A stretch of DNA of 64,000 nucleotides from Clostridia bacterium (GTDB taxonomy: Bacteria > Bacillota > Clostridia > Christensenellales > Aristaeellaceae). Positions within the stretch are counted from its first letter, which is position 1. Every line of letters begins with the position of its first letter. Of the stretch, positions 49,370 to 57,923 are shown one piece after another. The DNA lies in assembly GCA_017395065.1 (NCBI GenBank), contig JAFPWH010000015.1:38281-102280 (forward strand), given 5' to 3'. A program made the position numbers and the translations under genes. The notes beneath the pieces are model-generated. The model did not search any database. It was not told the DNA's origin and saw only the letters and a program-made list of their open reading frames with translations.

Positions 49370-51079
49370 TTACATCCTCTCCGGGGCTTTGATGCCGATG
49401 AGGCTGAGGGCCTGGGCGATGGTCTGCTTGGCGGCTTTGGTGAGGGCCAGGCGGGCGGCTCTGGCGCCGGGGTCGTCGTCGAGGATGCGGCGTTCGTAGT
49501 AGAATTTGTTCATAGCCTTGGCCAGCTCGCAGCTGAAGCGCGTCACGAAGGAAGGCTCGTTGCGCTCCACGGCGCTTTTGACCGCGGCGGGGAAGGAATC
49601 GATCAGCTTGATCACCGCCTGCGCTTCGGGGTCGTCGAGCGCGCTGAAGTCCGGCGCGGCCTCTTCGGCGCCCGCCTTGCGCAGCACGCTTGCGCAGCGC
49701 GCGTGGGTGTACATTACGTAGGGGCCGGTCTCGCCGTCGAAGTTGAGGGCCTTGTCCCAGGTAAAGTCGATGTCCTTGATCCTGCCGTTGAACAGGGCGA
49801 AGAACACGACCGCGCCGATGCCGATGTCCTTTGCGATCTCGTGCTTGTTTTCGAGCGAAGGGCTCTTTTCCTCGATGATCGCCTCGGCCTTCTCCACGGC
49901 CTGGGTCAGCAGGTCGTCGAGGTAGACGATGTGGCCCTCGCGGGTGGAGAGCGCCTGTCCCTCGTAGGAGACCATGCCGAAGTTCACGTGCTCGCAGCCC
50001 TTTGCCCAGTCCCAGCCGAGCAGCTCGCAGACCTTGAACAGCTGCTTGAAGTGCAGGTCCTGCTGGTAGGCGACGACGTAGAGGTTCTTGTCGAAATCGT
50101 AGGTCTCGTGGCGGTATCTGATCGCGGCGAGGTCGCGCGTCATGTACAGCGTCGCGCCGTCGGAGCGCATGATGATCGCGGGCGGCATGCCGTAGTCGTC
50201 CAGCCGCACGATCTGCGCGCCCTGATCCTCGACCAGCAGGTTCTTTTGGCGCAATTCGTCGATCACCGGCTGCATCTTGTCGACGTAGAAGCTTTCGCCG
50301 GCGTATGAATCGAACTTTACGCCCAGCATGTCGTATACGCGCTCGGCGTCCTTGAGCGTGACCTCCTTGAACCAGCCGAAGATGCGCAGCGCTTCCTCGT
50401 TTCCGTCCTCGATGGCCTTGAACCAGGCGCGGCCCTCGTCCTCGAGGGCGGGGTTTTCCTTCGCCTCGGCGTTGAAGCGCACGTAGAGCTTGACCATCTC
50501 GTCCACGCCGCCCTTTTTGACGGTCTCCTCGTCGCCCCACCTCTTGTAGGCCGCGATCATCTTGCCGAACTGCGTGCCCCAGTCGCCCAGGTGGTTTACG
50601 CCGACGCATCTGTAGCCCAGGAACTTATACAGCTTATACAGCGCGTTTCCGATCATCGTGGTCGAAAGATGGCCGATATGGAAGCGCTTTGCGATGTTGA
50701 TGGAGGAATAGTCGATCACGACGGTCTTGCCTTCGCCCTCGCGGGAAGAGCCGTAGCTTTCGCCCTCTCTGAGCGCTTTGCACACGACCTGCTCGGCATA
50801 CAGCGCCTTGTTCACGAAAAAGTTCAAATACCCCTTCACGCTCTCCGCGCGGCTGAGAAACGGCGCGGAAAGCTTTGCGGCCAGCGCGTCGCTGATCATG
50901 GGCGGCGCTTTGCGAAGCGTCTTGCTCAGCTTAAAGCAGGGCAGCGCAAAATCGCCCATCGCGGGATCGGGCGGCGTCTCCAGCATGCCGCCGATCGCCG
51001 CGGCGTCCATAGCCGCGCCGGGAAAAACTTCTTCTATCAGCTTCGCCGTAAGGCCGGCGATCTCGGTTTTGAAATCCAT
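49370..51079 (-). CDS. argS: Arginyl-tRNA synthetase
   Basis: 569 residues, full length. It has an N-terminal Add-1 domain, then the class I site with FHIGHLSTTMIG (HIGH), NHLGDWGTQFGK, the YVVAYQQDLHFKQ and HVNFGMVS segments, and a C-terminal DALR anticodon-binding domain (LDDDPGARAARLALTKAAKQ). As in many ArgRS, no KMSK is obvious. It charges tRNA-Arg in the cytoplasm. AGGAG lies eight bases before the ATG. Confidence 0.97.
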   Translation of the reverse strand: MDFKTEIAGLTAKLIEEVFPGAAMDAAAIGGMLETPPDPAMGDFALPCFKLSKTLRKAPPMISDALAAKLSAPFLSRAESVKGYLNFFVNKALYAEQVVCKALREGESYGSSREGEGKTVVIDYSSINIAKRFHIGHLSTTMIGNALYKLYKFLGYRCVGVNHLGDWGTQFGKMIAAYKRWGDEETVKKGGVDEMVKLYVRFNAEAKENPALEDEGRAWFKAIEDGNEEALRIFGWFKEVTLKDAERVYDMLGVKFDSYAGESFYVDKMQPVIDELRQKNLLVEDQGAQIVRLDDYGMPPAIIMRSDGATLYMTRDLAAIRYRHETYDFDKNLYVVAYQQDLHFKQLFKVCELLGWDWAKGCEHVNFGMVSYEGQALSTREGHIVYLDDLLTQAVEKAEAIIEEKSPSLENKHEIAKDIGIGAVVFFALFNGRIKDIDFTWDKALNFDGETGPYVMYTHARCASVLRKAGAEEAAPDFSALDDPEAQAVIKLIDSFPAAVKSAVERNEPSFVTRFSCELAKAMNKFYYERRILDDDPGARAARLALTKAAKQTIAQALSLIGIKAPERM

Positions 51080-51108
51080 ATTTCGGGCTCCTTTTGTGGT
51101 TTGTGGAT

Positions 51109-51137
51109 ATTATACACCAAAGAAGCGCGTTTGTCCC
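51109..51137 (-). promoter_or_regulatory. Promoter of argS
   Basis: Leftward: -10 TATAAT (51114-51109), 17-base spacer, weak -35 GGGACA (51137-51132). No T-box-like leader fits in the short distance to the ATG. Confidence 0.5.
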
Positions 51138-51212
51138 GTTAATATATTAAAAAAGTTTGCCTTTTGCGTGCGTATCGGCCGAGCTTTAAGCGCCTCTTTC
51201 CGAAAAAAACCG

Positions 51213-51241
51213 TTGTGATACCGATCCATTTTTGGTATAAT
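51213..51241 (+). promoter_or_regulatory. Promoter of the ribokinase gene
   Basis: -35 TTGTGA (51213-51218), 17-base spacer, -10 TATAAT (51236-51241), 34 bases before the chosen ATG. Confidence 0.65.
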
Positions 51242-51275
51242 TATGCCGAAAAACAAAAAACAGGGGCGGACGGCT

Positions 51276-52181
51276 ATGAAATTTCTGGTGTTCGGGTCGC
51301 TGAATATCGACCATGTGTACAGACTGAAGCAGCTTGTGCGGGAGGGCGAGACCGTTGAGGCTTCCTCACACGAGGCGCTGGCGGGCGGCAAGGGACTGAA
51401 CCAGGCCGTGGCGCTCAGCCGCGCGGGGCAGCGCGTCTGCTTTGCGGGCGCGCTGGGCCCGGACGGCGACTTTTTGAAGCGGCAGCTCGAGGAAGCCGGC
51501 ATAGACACGAAGCATCTCATAACGGTTAGCGATCCCACCGGGCACGCCGTCATACAGGTCGATGACGCGGGACGCAATTCCATCATCGTTTTCGGCGGGG
51601 CGAACCACGCTGTCACGCCCGCGATGATCGAAAAAACGCTGTCGGATTTCGATCCGGGCGACTGGCTGCTCATGCAAAACGAGATAAGCGAAGGCTGTAC
51701 GCTTCTGGAAAGCGCGGCCAAAAAGGGCATGCGCGTGGCCTTCAACCCTTCGCCGGACCCCGCGGGCGCGCGCGCATGGCCGCTTGAAAGGGCGGAGCTT
51801 CTGATCTTCAACGAGCTCGAGGGCGAGGAGCTGAGCGGCGAAAGCGAGCCCGAAAAAATGCTGGACAGGCTGCTCGATCGCTGCCCGAAAAGCAGGCTGG
51901 TGCTGACGCTCGGCGAAAAGGGCTCCGTCTTTGCGGACGCTTCCCGTCGCCTTTACCAAAGCGCCTTCCCGGTCCGCGCGGTAGACACGACGGCCGCGGG
52001 CGACACGTTCACGGGCTTTCTGCTGGCCGCGCTGGCGAAGGGAGAAAGCGCCGCAAAGGCGCTCAGAACCGCTTCCGCCGCGGCAGCGCTGGCCGTGAGC
52101 CGCCCGGGCGCGACGCCGTCCATCCCCACGGCGGATGAGACGGAGGCGTTCTTAAAGCAATCCGAACAGTCCGGGCAATAG
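51276..52181 (+). CDS. Ribokinase (PfkB family)
   Basis: 301 residues, the usual ribokinase length. FGSLNIDHVYRL opens the fold, HEALAGGKGLNQAVALSRAG binds the sugar, and TAAGDTFTGFLLAAL holds the anion hole and catalytic Asp. It phosphorylates ribose or a close sugar. The ATG at 51276 follows an AGGGG site; the earlier ATG at 51243 has none. The hydroxyacid dehydrogenase gene follows after 43 bases and may share its transcript. Confidence 0.88.
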   Translation: MKFLVFGSLNIDHVYRLKQLVREGETVEASSHEALAGGKGLNQAVALSRAGQRVCFAGALGPDGDFLKRQLEEAGIDTKHLITVSDPTGHAVIQVDDAGRNSIIVFGGANHAVTPAMIEKTLSDFDPGDWLLMQNEISEGCTLLESAAKKGMRVAFNPSPDPAGARAWPLERAELLIFNELEGEELSGESEPEKMLDRLLDRCPKSRLVLTLGEKGSVFADASRRLYQSAFPVRAVDTTAAGDTFTGFLLAALAKGESAAKALRTASAAAALAVSRPGATPSIPTADETEAFLKQSEQSGQ

Positions 52182-52224
52182 GCGCCCGCCCAAAACCACC
52201 CCGACGTACGAAAGGCGGTAATCC

Positions 52225-53196
52225 ATGGTAAAGCTTTGCATCGTGCCTCCGTTTCCCGAGGAGGCAGTCTCGTGGTTCAATGACTTTGAGGGCGTCGAAT
52301 GCGTCCGGAACGATCCCGCGGACGCGGAAATCATTATGGGCCAGCCGAGCGTTCAGACGATACTGTCCGCGCCGAAGCTCAAATGGGTGCAGTCGACCAG
52401 CGCCGGCGTGGACGGCTATGCAAAGCACGCGGAGAAACTGAAACACATTATGCTCACGTCGGCCTCGGGCGCGTTCGGGATCTCGATCTCCGAATGGACG
52501 CTCGCGCTCGTGCTTTCGCTCTACAAGCACCTGAACCTGTTCCGGGACAATCAGCTTGCCCGCATCTGGCACGACGAGGGCGCGCAGCAAAGCCCCCGCG
52601 GAAAGCGCCTGCTGACGCTTGGCTGCGGAGACATCGCTTCCTCCATCGCCCGGCTGTTCAAGGCCTTCGGCTGCACCGCCGCGGGCATCAGGCGAAACGC
52701 TTCCGCCGAAAAACCCGACGTCTACGACGAGGTCTATCCGATGAGCGCGCTGGAAAACGAGCTTTCGAAGGCCGACATCGTCGCCTGCGCGCTGCCCTCA
52801 ACGCCCGAAACGCGGGGGCTCCTGAACGAAAGGAGGCTAAGCCGCATGAAACCCGGCGCGGTGCTCGTGAACGTGGGCCGGGGCGACCTGATCGATCAGT
52901 ACGCGCTGTGCCGCCTGCTTGACGCCGGAAAGATATGCGGCGCGGCGCTGGACGTCACCGACCCCGAGCCGCTGGACGCCTCGCACCCCCTCTGGCAGTG
53001 CAAAAACTGCATCATAACGCCCCACGCGAGCGGCGGAAGCTTCGGACATTTGCCCGTTACCACCGAGATCATCGTGGACATCTGCCGCGAAAACCTTGCC
53101 CGTTATCTCAGAGGCGAACCGCTCAAAAACCGCGTGGACCTGAAAGCGGGCTACCGGGAACTGGAAGACAGATACGGGGCGGCGCCGAAGCAGTAA
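52225..53196 (+). CDS. D-isomer-specific 2-hydroxyacid dehydrogenase
   Basis: 323 residues. The catalytic domain flanks a Rossmann NAD domain: LLTLGCGDIASSIARLFKAFG is the (slightly changed) GxGxxG turn. Catalytic Arg lies in VLVNVGRGDLID, Glu in LDVTDPEPLD and His in ITPHASGGSFGH. It reduces a 2-keto acid or oxidises the hydroxyacid; the substrate is not evident. It lies between ribokinase and a ThuA-like protein gene. Confidence 0.9.
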   Translation: MVKLCIVPPFPEEAVSWFNDFEGVECVRNDPADAEIIMGQPSVQTILSAPKLKWVQSTSAGVDGYAKHAEKLKHIMLTSASGAFGISISEWTLALVLSLYKHLNLFRDNQLARIWHDEGAQQSPRGKRLLTLGCGDIASSIARLFKAFGCTAAGIRRNASAEKPDVYDEVYPMSALENELSKADIVACALPSTPETRGLLNERRLSRMKPGAVLVNVGRGDLIDQYALCRLLDAGKICGAALDVTDPEPLDASHPLWQCKNCIITPHASGGSFGHLPVTTEIIVDICRENLARYLRGEPLKNRVDLKAGYRELEDRYGAAPKQ

Positions 53197-53213
53197 ACAT
53201 TTTTCCCCCGCTC

Positions 53214-53242
53214 TTGCGTTTTGCCCGAAAACGCTGTACAAT
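53214..53242 (+). promoter_or_regulatory. Promoter of the ThuA-like gene
   Basis: -35 TTGCGT (53214-53219), 17-base spacer, -10 TACAAT (53237-53242), 34 bases before the ATG. Confidence 0.6.
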
Positions 53243-53276
53243 AAGAACGTGAAATACCGTAAAGGAGGGCTTTGGC

Positions 53277-53993
53277 ATGATCCATGTAACCATTTACAAC
53301 GAGTTTCTCCACGAGCAGAACAACGAAAAGATCCGCGCGATCTATCCCGACGGCATCCACATGTGCATCAAGCGGTTTTTGGAGTGCGACGACATCAGCG
53401 TAAAGACCATCACGCTGGAGGACGTGCAAAACGGCATCAGCGACGAGCTTTTGAAGGGCACGGACGTAATGCTTTGGTGGGGTCACATGGCGCACGAAAA
53501 GGTGCCCGACGAAGTGGCTAAGAAGGTACAGCAGGAGGTGCTAAGCGGTATGGGCATCATCTTCCTGCATTCCGGCCACCACTCCAAGCCCTTCCGCCTG
53601 CTGATGGGCACCAGCTGCAACCTGACCTGGCGCGAGGACGGCGACTACGAGCGCGTCTGGGTCGTCAAGCCCGCGCACCCGATCGCGCGTGGCCTTGGGC
53701 GCTTCATCTACATTCCCGAGGTGGAGACCTACGGCGAGCCCTTCGACGTGCCGGAGCCGGACGTGACCGTGTTCATCGGCGGCTACGAGGGCGGCGAGGT
53801 GTTCCGAAGCGGCCTGTGCTACCGCCGCGGAAACGGCAAGATCTTCTATTTCCAGCCAGGCCACGAGAGCTTCCCGATCTACAAGATCCCGGACGTTCAG
53901 ACGGTCATCAGAAACGCCGTGCGCTGGGCCTACCCCGACGGAAGGGCCGCCATCGACTGCCCGCACGTCACAAAGCCCGGCACGGAGGGCTGA
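53277..53993 (+). CDS. ThuA-like domain protein
   Basis: 238 residues with a glutamine-amidotransferase-like fold. VMLWWGHMAHEKVPD and GMGIIFLHSGHHSKPF correspond to the ThuA core, and IFYFQPGHESFPIYK is its typical ending (GH-E). ThuA proteins take part in trehalose or other disaccharide catabolism, probably as oxidoreductase accessories; the exact reaction is unknown. AAAGGAGGG precedes the ATG. It is the only sugar-related gene of its unit. Confidence 0.85.
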   Translation: MIHVTIYNEFLHEQNNEKIRAIYPDGIHMCIKRFLECDDISVKTITLEDVQNGISDELLKGTDVMLWWGHMAHEKVPDEVAKKVQQEVLSGMGIIFLHSGHHSKPFRLLMGTSCNLTWREDGDYERVWVVKPAHPIARGLGRFIYIPEVETYGEPFDVPEPDVTVFIGGYEGGEVFRSGLCYRRGNGKIFYFQPGHESFPIYKIPDVQTVIRNAVRWAYPDGRAAIDCPHVTKPGTEG

Positions 53994-54035
53994 GGCGGCC
54001 CGGCCGGGGCTTACGGTCCTTAAGAGGAAAACAGA

Positions 54036-54689
54036 ATGAAATACGGAGAGTCGGGCTTTGACGTCCTCTATCTGCTGTTTGCAGTCCTCAGCGGATGCTT
54101 TATCCTGCGCAGGGCAAAAGACGGCACGGAGAAGAAGATGGGGCTTGCAGCCCTGATTTTGGGTTTGGGCGACGCGCTCCACCTCGTTCCGCGGGTGCTG
54201 AACTACTTTATTGACGCAGACTTTAACGCCGCGCTGGGCGTCGGCAAGTTCGTGACCTCCGTCACGATGACGCTGTTTTACCTGCTTTTGTACAGCGTCT
54301 GGCTGGGCTTTTACGAAGAAAAGGAGAACAGGTCCCTGACGAAGGCGCTGTGGGCGCTCGCGATTTTGCGCGTCGGCCTGTGCCTTTTCCCGCAGAACGG
54401 CTGGATCGAAAACAAAGGCGGCCTCACCTGGGGAATACTGCGAAACGTGCCCTTCGTCGTACTGGGCGCGGCGGTGTGCCTTCTGTACTTCCGCAAGCGG
54501 GACGGGAACAGGGCGTTCCGGTTCATGTGGCTGTACGTCCTTCTGTCGTTTGCATTCTACATCCCGGTTGTCGTCGGGGCCGAAAAAGTGCCCATGCTGG
54601 GCATGCTGATGCTGCCCAAAACCATATGCTATATTTTGATGATCGTTTCGTTCCTGCGCGCGGTCACGAAAGAAAAACGGACGGACTGA
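54036..54689 (+). CDS. Hypothetical membrane protein with about seven helices
   Basis: 217 residues, almost entirely hydrophobic helices joined by short charged loops (RRAKDGTEKK, YEEKENRSLTK, FRKRDGNRAF), so positive-inside orientation can be assigned. The family is not recognised. AGAGGAA precedes the ATG. It lies 21 bases before the MBL-rubredoxin gene and is probably cotranscribed, which might link it to redox or oxygen defence. Confidence 0.75.
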   Translation: MKYGESGFDVLYLLFAVLSGCFILRRAKDGTEKKMGLAALILGLGDALHLVPRVLNYFIDADFNAALGVGKFVTSVTMTLFYLLLYSVWLGFYEEKENRSLTKALWALAILRVGLCLFPQNGWIENKGGLTWGILRNVPFVVLGAAVCLLYFRKRDGNRAFRFMWLYVLLSFAFYIPVVVGAEKVPMLGMLMLPKTICYILMIVSFLRAVTKEKRTD

Positions 54690-54710
54690 CTTGAAAAGGA
54701 GAAAGCAAGC

Positions 54711-55652
54711 ATGGAGATCAAAGCGGTTAAATTCAGAAAAGACGGTTTCTATTCCCAGCCCTTCGCCTTCGGCGGCGAGGAGGGCATGGACAAATTCGAC
54801 AAAAACGTCCGCTATCGCGGCAGTTTGCAAAATTACCTGATCGACACCGGCGACGAGGTGATCCTCGTGGATACCGGGCTTCCCGCCGGAACGCCGGAGG
54901 AAGCGCCGGACGAGAACAGCCTCGCATTCACCGGAAAGGACATCTGCAGCTACATGGAGGCGCTGGCGGCGCTGGGATGCGGGCCGGAAAAGGTGACGAA
55001 GATCCTTCTGACCCACAAACACGCCGACCATTCCGGCGAACTGCGCTCCTTCCCGAACGCGAAGATCTACGTGAACGCGGACGAGACGGGGGCCGCCGAG
55101 CTGCAGGGCATAGAAAACATAGTGCCCGTTTCCTTCACGGACGGCGCGTATCACAATTTCCCCGCCTGCCAGAAAATAACCGACGGCGTGTACTTCATCA
55201 AGGCCAAGGGCCACACCAACGGCAACAGCATCGTGATCGCGGAAAAGGACGGCCTGTTCTATATGTTCCACGGCGACGTTACCTACGTGGACGAGGCGCT
55301 GTATGAAAACAAGCTCTCCGTGGTGTTCGACGACCTGCCCGCCGCCCGCGAAACGCTCGACCGGGTGCGCGAATTCATTCGTAATAACCCCACGGTCTAC
55401 TGCGGTACCCACACGCCGCAGGGCTACGAGAACCTGGAGGCAAAGCGCGTGACGGATCTGGACGCTCCCGTTCCGACCGTGCTCGCGGAAGTCGATTTTG
55501 CCGAAGGGAAGGCAAGCGGCAAATACGTCTGCTCCGTCTGCGGCTACGTGTACGATCCCGCGGAGCACGACGGCGTGGCCTTCGAGGACCTGCCGGAGGA
55601 CTGGCGCTGCCCGCGCTGCAAACAGCCGAAAGAAAAGTTCAACCGCGCCTGA
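54711..55652 (+). CDS. Metallo-beta-lactamase fold protein fused to rubredoxin
   Basis: 313 residues. Residues ~30-255 form an MBL hydrolase domain with [10 protein letters not shown] (the HxHxDH di-metal motif), KGHTNGNS, a metal-bridging Asp in FHGDVTY and GTHTPQG near the end. Residues ~268-313 are a complete rubredoxin: [12 protein letters not shown] and [13 protein letters not shown] with four Fe-binding Cys. The MBL part lacks the flavodoxin of flavodiiron proteins; the separate flavoprotein encoded 19 bases downstream may complement it. A role in oxygen or peroxide reduction or in electron delivery is inferred. GAAAAGGAG precedes the ATG. Confidence 0.9.
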   Translation: MEIKAVKFRKDGFYSQPFAFGGEEGMDKFDKNVRYRGSLQNYLIDTGDEVILVDTGLPAGTPEEAPDENSLAFTGKDICSYMEALAALGCGPEKVTKILLTHKHADHSGELRSFPNAKIYVNADETGAAELQGIENIVPVSFTDGAYHNFPACQKITDGVYFIKAKGHTNGNSIVIAEKDGLFYMFHGDVTYVDEALYENKLSVVFDDLPAARETLDRVREFIRNNPTVYCGTHTPQGYENLEAKRVTDLDAPVPTVLAEVDFAEGKASGKYVCSVCGYVYDPAEHDGVAFEDLPEDWRCPRCKQPKEKFNRA

Positions 55653-55671
55653 AGCGGGAAAGAGAGAAAGC

Positions 55672-56310
55672 ATGAGCAAAAAAATCGTCGCCGTCAACGC
55701 CGGCCCCCGGATGGGATGGAACACGGAAACGCTGATAACCGAGGCTTCGAAGGGCGCGGCCTCTTCGGGCGCGCAGGTGGAAAGGTTCGACCTTTTCCGC
55801 CTGGAGCGCTACACCGGCTGCATCTCCTGCTTCGGCTGCAAAAGAGAGAAAAACAAGGGTATCTGCGTCTGCCGGGACGGCCTTACGCCCGTGCTTGACG
55901 CCGTCCGCTCTTCCGACGGGCTGATCGTGGGTTCCCCGAACTATCTCGGCGAACTGAGCGCCTCCTTCAGGGCGTTCTACGAAAGGCTGATCTTTCAGAA
56001 CCTGACCTACAATCTGGAGACGCCCTGCTGCAACGCGCGCCCGATCCCCGTTTTGCTCATCATGACCAGCAACGCCCCCGACACGGCTTACGCGGGGCTT
56101 TTGGAGAATTACCGCCGTACGCTCAGCCGCTTCGTGGGCCCGACGGAGCTGCTCGTAAGCGGCGACACGCTGCAGCTCAAGGACTACGGCAAGACCGACT
56201 GGGAATGGACGATGTTCGACCCGGCGGCCAAAAAGGCCCGGCACGAGACGGTCTTCCCCCTCGAACGCGAAAAAGCGTTCAGGCTGGGACAGGCGCTGGC
56301 GGAAAAGTAA
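55672..56310 (+). CDS. Iron-sulfur flavoprotein-like NAD(P)H-dependent FMN reductase
   Basis: 212 residues of flavodoxin-like fold. VNAGPRMGWNTETLI binds FMN phosphate. CISCFGCKREKNKGICVC holds a compact Cys cluster like that of archaeal and clostridial iron-sulfur flavoproteins (Isf), and GSPNYLGELSASFRAFYERL is the second FMN loop. It shuttles electrons between ferredoxin or rubredoxin and a reductase, and its neighbour is the MBL-rubredoxin gene. The ribosome-binding site is weak (GAGAG). Confidence 0.85.
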   Translation: MSKKIVAVNAGPRMGWNTETLITEASKGAASSGAQVERFDLFRLERYTGCISCFGCKREKNKGICVCRDGLTPVLDAVRSSDGLIVGSPNYLGELSASFRAFYERLIFQNLTYNLETPCCNARPIPVLLIMTSNAPDTAYAGLLENYRRTLSRFVGPTELLVSGDTLQLKDYGKTDWEWTMFDPAAKKARHETVFPLEREKAFRLGQALAEK

Positions 56311-56317
56311 ATCCATC

Positions 56318-56364
56318 GCCGCTCAGGGCGCCGGAGCGCGAAGAGCACTCCGGCCCTGAGCGGC
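56318..56364 (+). terminator. Long hairpin after the flavoprotein gene
   Basis: CCGCTCAGGG with CCGGAG (56319-56336) pairs with CTCCGG and CCCTGAGCGG (56348-56363), giving about 16 bp with one bulged position, followed by CTGTTTA. Confidence 0.7.
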
Positions 56365-56377
56365 TGTTTATCGCTTG

Positions 56378-56401
56378 GCGTTTTCGGCGAAAACGCTTTT
56401 T
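56378..56401 (+). terminator. Intrinsic terminator directly before the MATE gene
   Basis: GCGTTTT-CGGCG-AAAACGC (56378-56396) and TTTTT (56397-56401) end only 14 bases before the MATE start, with no promoter between. It may act as an attenuator for the MATE gene. Confidence 0.65.
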
Positions 56402-56415
56402 GAAAGGAAATAGCC

Positions 56416-57756
56416 GTGCGCTTTTACGACTTTACCAAAGGCAACATACGGACGCAGCTCATCCGCTTCTCGATCCCGTTTTTCCTGACCAGCCTGATCC
56501 AGTCCACGTACAACATCGCGGACATCAAGATCGTGGGAAAATATCTGGGAAATCCGGGGATCGCGGCAACCTCCATCGCTGGTAATCTCACCTGGTCGCT
56601 GACCTACGGCAGCATCGCGCTGTGCGACGGCGGGGCGATCATGGTGTCCCAGTACGTGGGGCGCAAAAGCGGCGGAGACGTCAAAGAGACCGTTAGCACG
56701 GTGTTTGCCCTGTCGCTTTTGCTGGCCGCGGCGTCCACGGCGCTGTTTATCCTGCTCGCCGGGCCGCTGCTCAGGCTCCTGAACACGCCCCAAAAGGTGT
56801 TTGACGACGCCTGCGACTATTTCCGCATCTGCACGGCGGGCTCGGTTTTTGTCTTCGGCTACAACGCGATGGCCTCGCTCTTAAGGGGCATGGGGGACTC
56901 GAGGACGCCCATGTATTTCGGCGTCGCCTCCTGCCTGATCAACATCGTGCTCGACATCATTTTCGTCGGAACGTGGGACATGAAGGTGGCCGGCGCGGCC
57001 TACGCCACCGTGATCTCACAGGCGCTGAGCATGTTCGGCTTTGCGGCCTATCTTTACCTGACCCGATCCGGAGTCGACGTGCGGCCGTCCACCTTCAAAC
57101 TGAACAAAACGAAGGCGCTTGCCATACTGAAGCTGGGGCTGCCCGGGACGGTGCAGAGCTTTGTTGTGTCCGGCGGCTTTTTAGTGGTGTCGGCGCTCAC
57201 CAATTCGCTGGGCGTCAGCGCGGCGAGCGGCGTGGCGGTCGCCGGAAAAATAAACAACGTCTGCCAGATGCCCGCCGTCGCCATAGGCTCCGCGGCGTCT
57301 GCCATGACGGGGCAGAACGTGGGCGGCAGGGATTACGACCGCGCGAGAGCGGTACTGAAAAACGCCATAAAGATCTCGCTTACGATCGGCGCGGCGGCGT
57401 TCATACTGGTGCAGCTGTTCACGATGCCGCTGCTTAAGCTCCTGGCCGAAGAAAAGGACGTGCTTTTGCAGGGCAGGGACTATCTTAAGATCACAAGCCT
57501 CGACTATATCATGACGGCCTTCGTTTTTCCTTTGAACGCCCTTTGCAACGGCTCCGGGCACACGATGTTCACGATGATCCCGTCCATCGTGTCGTCCGTC
57601 GTCGTGCGGGTGCCCGTGGCGTATTTCTGCGTGAAGGTGCTCGCGCTCAAAATCATCGGGGTCGGCCTGGCCACGCCCACGGGCACGCTCAGCGCCATTA
57701 TCATCTGCACATGGTTTTATCTGTCAAACCGCTGGTGCGAAAGCACGATCGCTTGA
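56416..57756 (+). CDS. MATE family multidrug/metabolite efflux transporter
   Basis: 446 residues with twelve membrane helices in two halves. The N-terminal QSTYNIADIKIVGKYLG and the start of the second half (AILKLGLPGTVQSFVVSGGFL) are typical of the DinF/NorM-like clostridial group, with GQNVGGRDYDRARAV in the linker. It exports organic cations or drugs with Na or H. The start is GTG at 56416, with GAAAGGA upstream. Two hairpins precede it. The substrate is unknown. Confidence 0.93.
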   Translation: MRFYDFTKGNIRTQLIRFSIPFFLTSLIQSTYNIADIKIVGKYLGNPGIAATSIAGNLTWSLTYGSIALCDGGAIMVSQYVGRKSGGDVKETVSTVFALSLLLAAASTALFILLAGPLLRLLNTPQKVFDDACDYFRICTAGSVFVFGYNAMASLLRGMGDSRTPMYFGVASCLINIVLDIIFVGTWDMKVAGAAYATVISQALSMFGFAAYLYLTRSGVDVRPSTFKLNKTKALAILKLGLPGTVQSFVVSGGFLVVSALTNSLGVSAASGVAVAGKINNVCQMPAVAIGSAASAMTGQNVGGRDYDRARAVLKNAIKISLTIGAAAFILVQLFTMPLLKLLAEEKDVLLQGRDYLKITSLDYIMTAFVFPLNALCNGSGHTMFTMIPSIVSSVVVRVPVAYFCVKVLALKIIGVGLATPTGTLSAIIICTWFYLSNRWCESTIA

Positions 57757-57770
57757 GAAAAAACCGCGTC

Positions 57771-57797
57771 CGGACGCTTCGAACCGTCCGTTTTTTT
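57771..57797 (+). terminator. Intrinsic terminator of the MATE gene
   Basis: CGGACG (57771-57776), 8-base loop, CGTCCG (57785-57790), then seven T (57791-57797). Confidence 0.85.
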
Positions 57798-57819
57798 GCG
57801 GCTGTGCCGCCAGGTTCCC

Positions 57820-57883
57820 GACAAAAATATTTTTTGTCAAAACGACAAAAACACTTGACAAAGCGCCGGGCTTCTGCTATACT
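57820..57883 (+). promoter_or_regulatory. NAD operon promoter with overlapping NrtR-type operators
   Basis: GACAAAAA (57820-57827), TTTTTGTC (57831-57838) and GACAAAAA (57844-57851) form two overlapping palindromes that share the middle half. A further GACAAA half begins at 57857 inside the -35. The promoter is TTGACA (57855-57860), 17 bases, TATACT (57878-57883). Binding would cover the -35, fitting repression by the product of the first gene. Confidence 0.78.
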
Positions 57884-57923
57884 ATGATTGTGGTCAGGGA
57901 GACAATAAAAACGGGGTGAGACG

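Noticed and set aside
53541..55724. 727-codon open frame on the minus strand across the ThuA, membrane-protein and MBL-rubredoxin genes
   Set aside because: It is antisense to three genes with clear motifs and good ribosome-binding sites; the translation is His/Val/Leu-rich without family features. GC-rich genes create such shadows.
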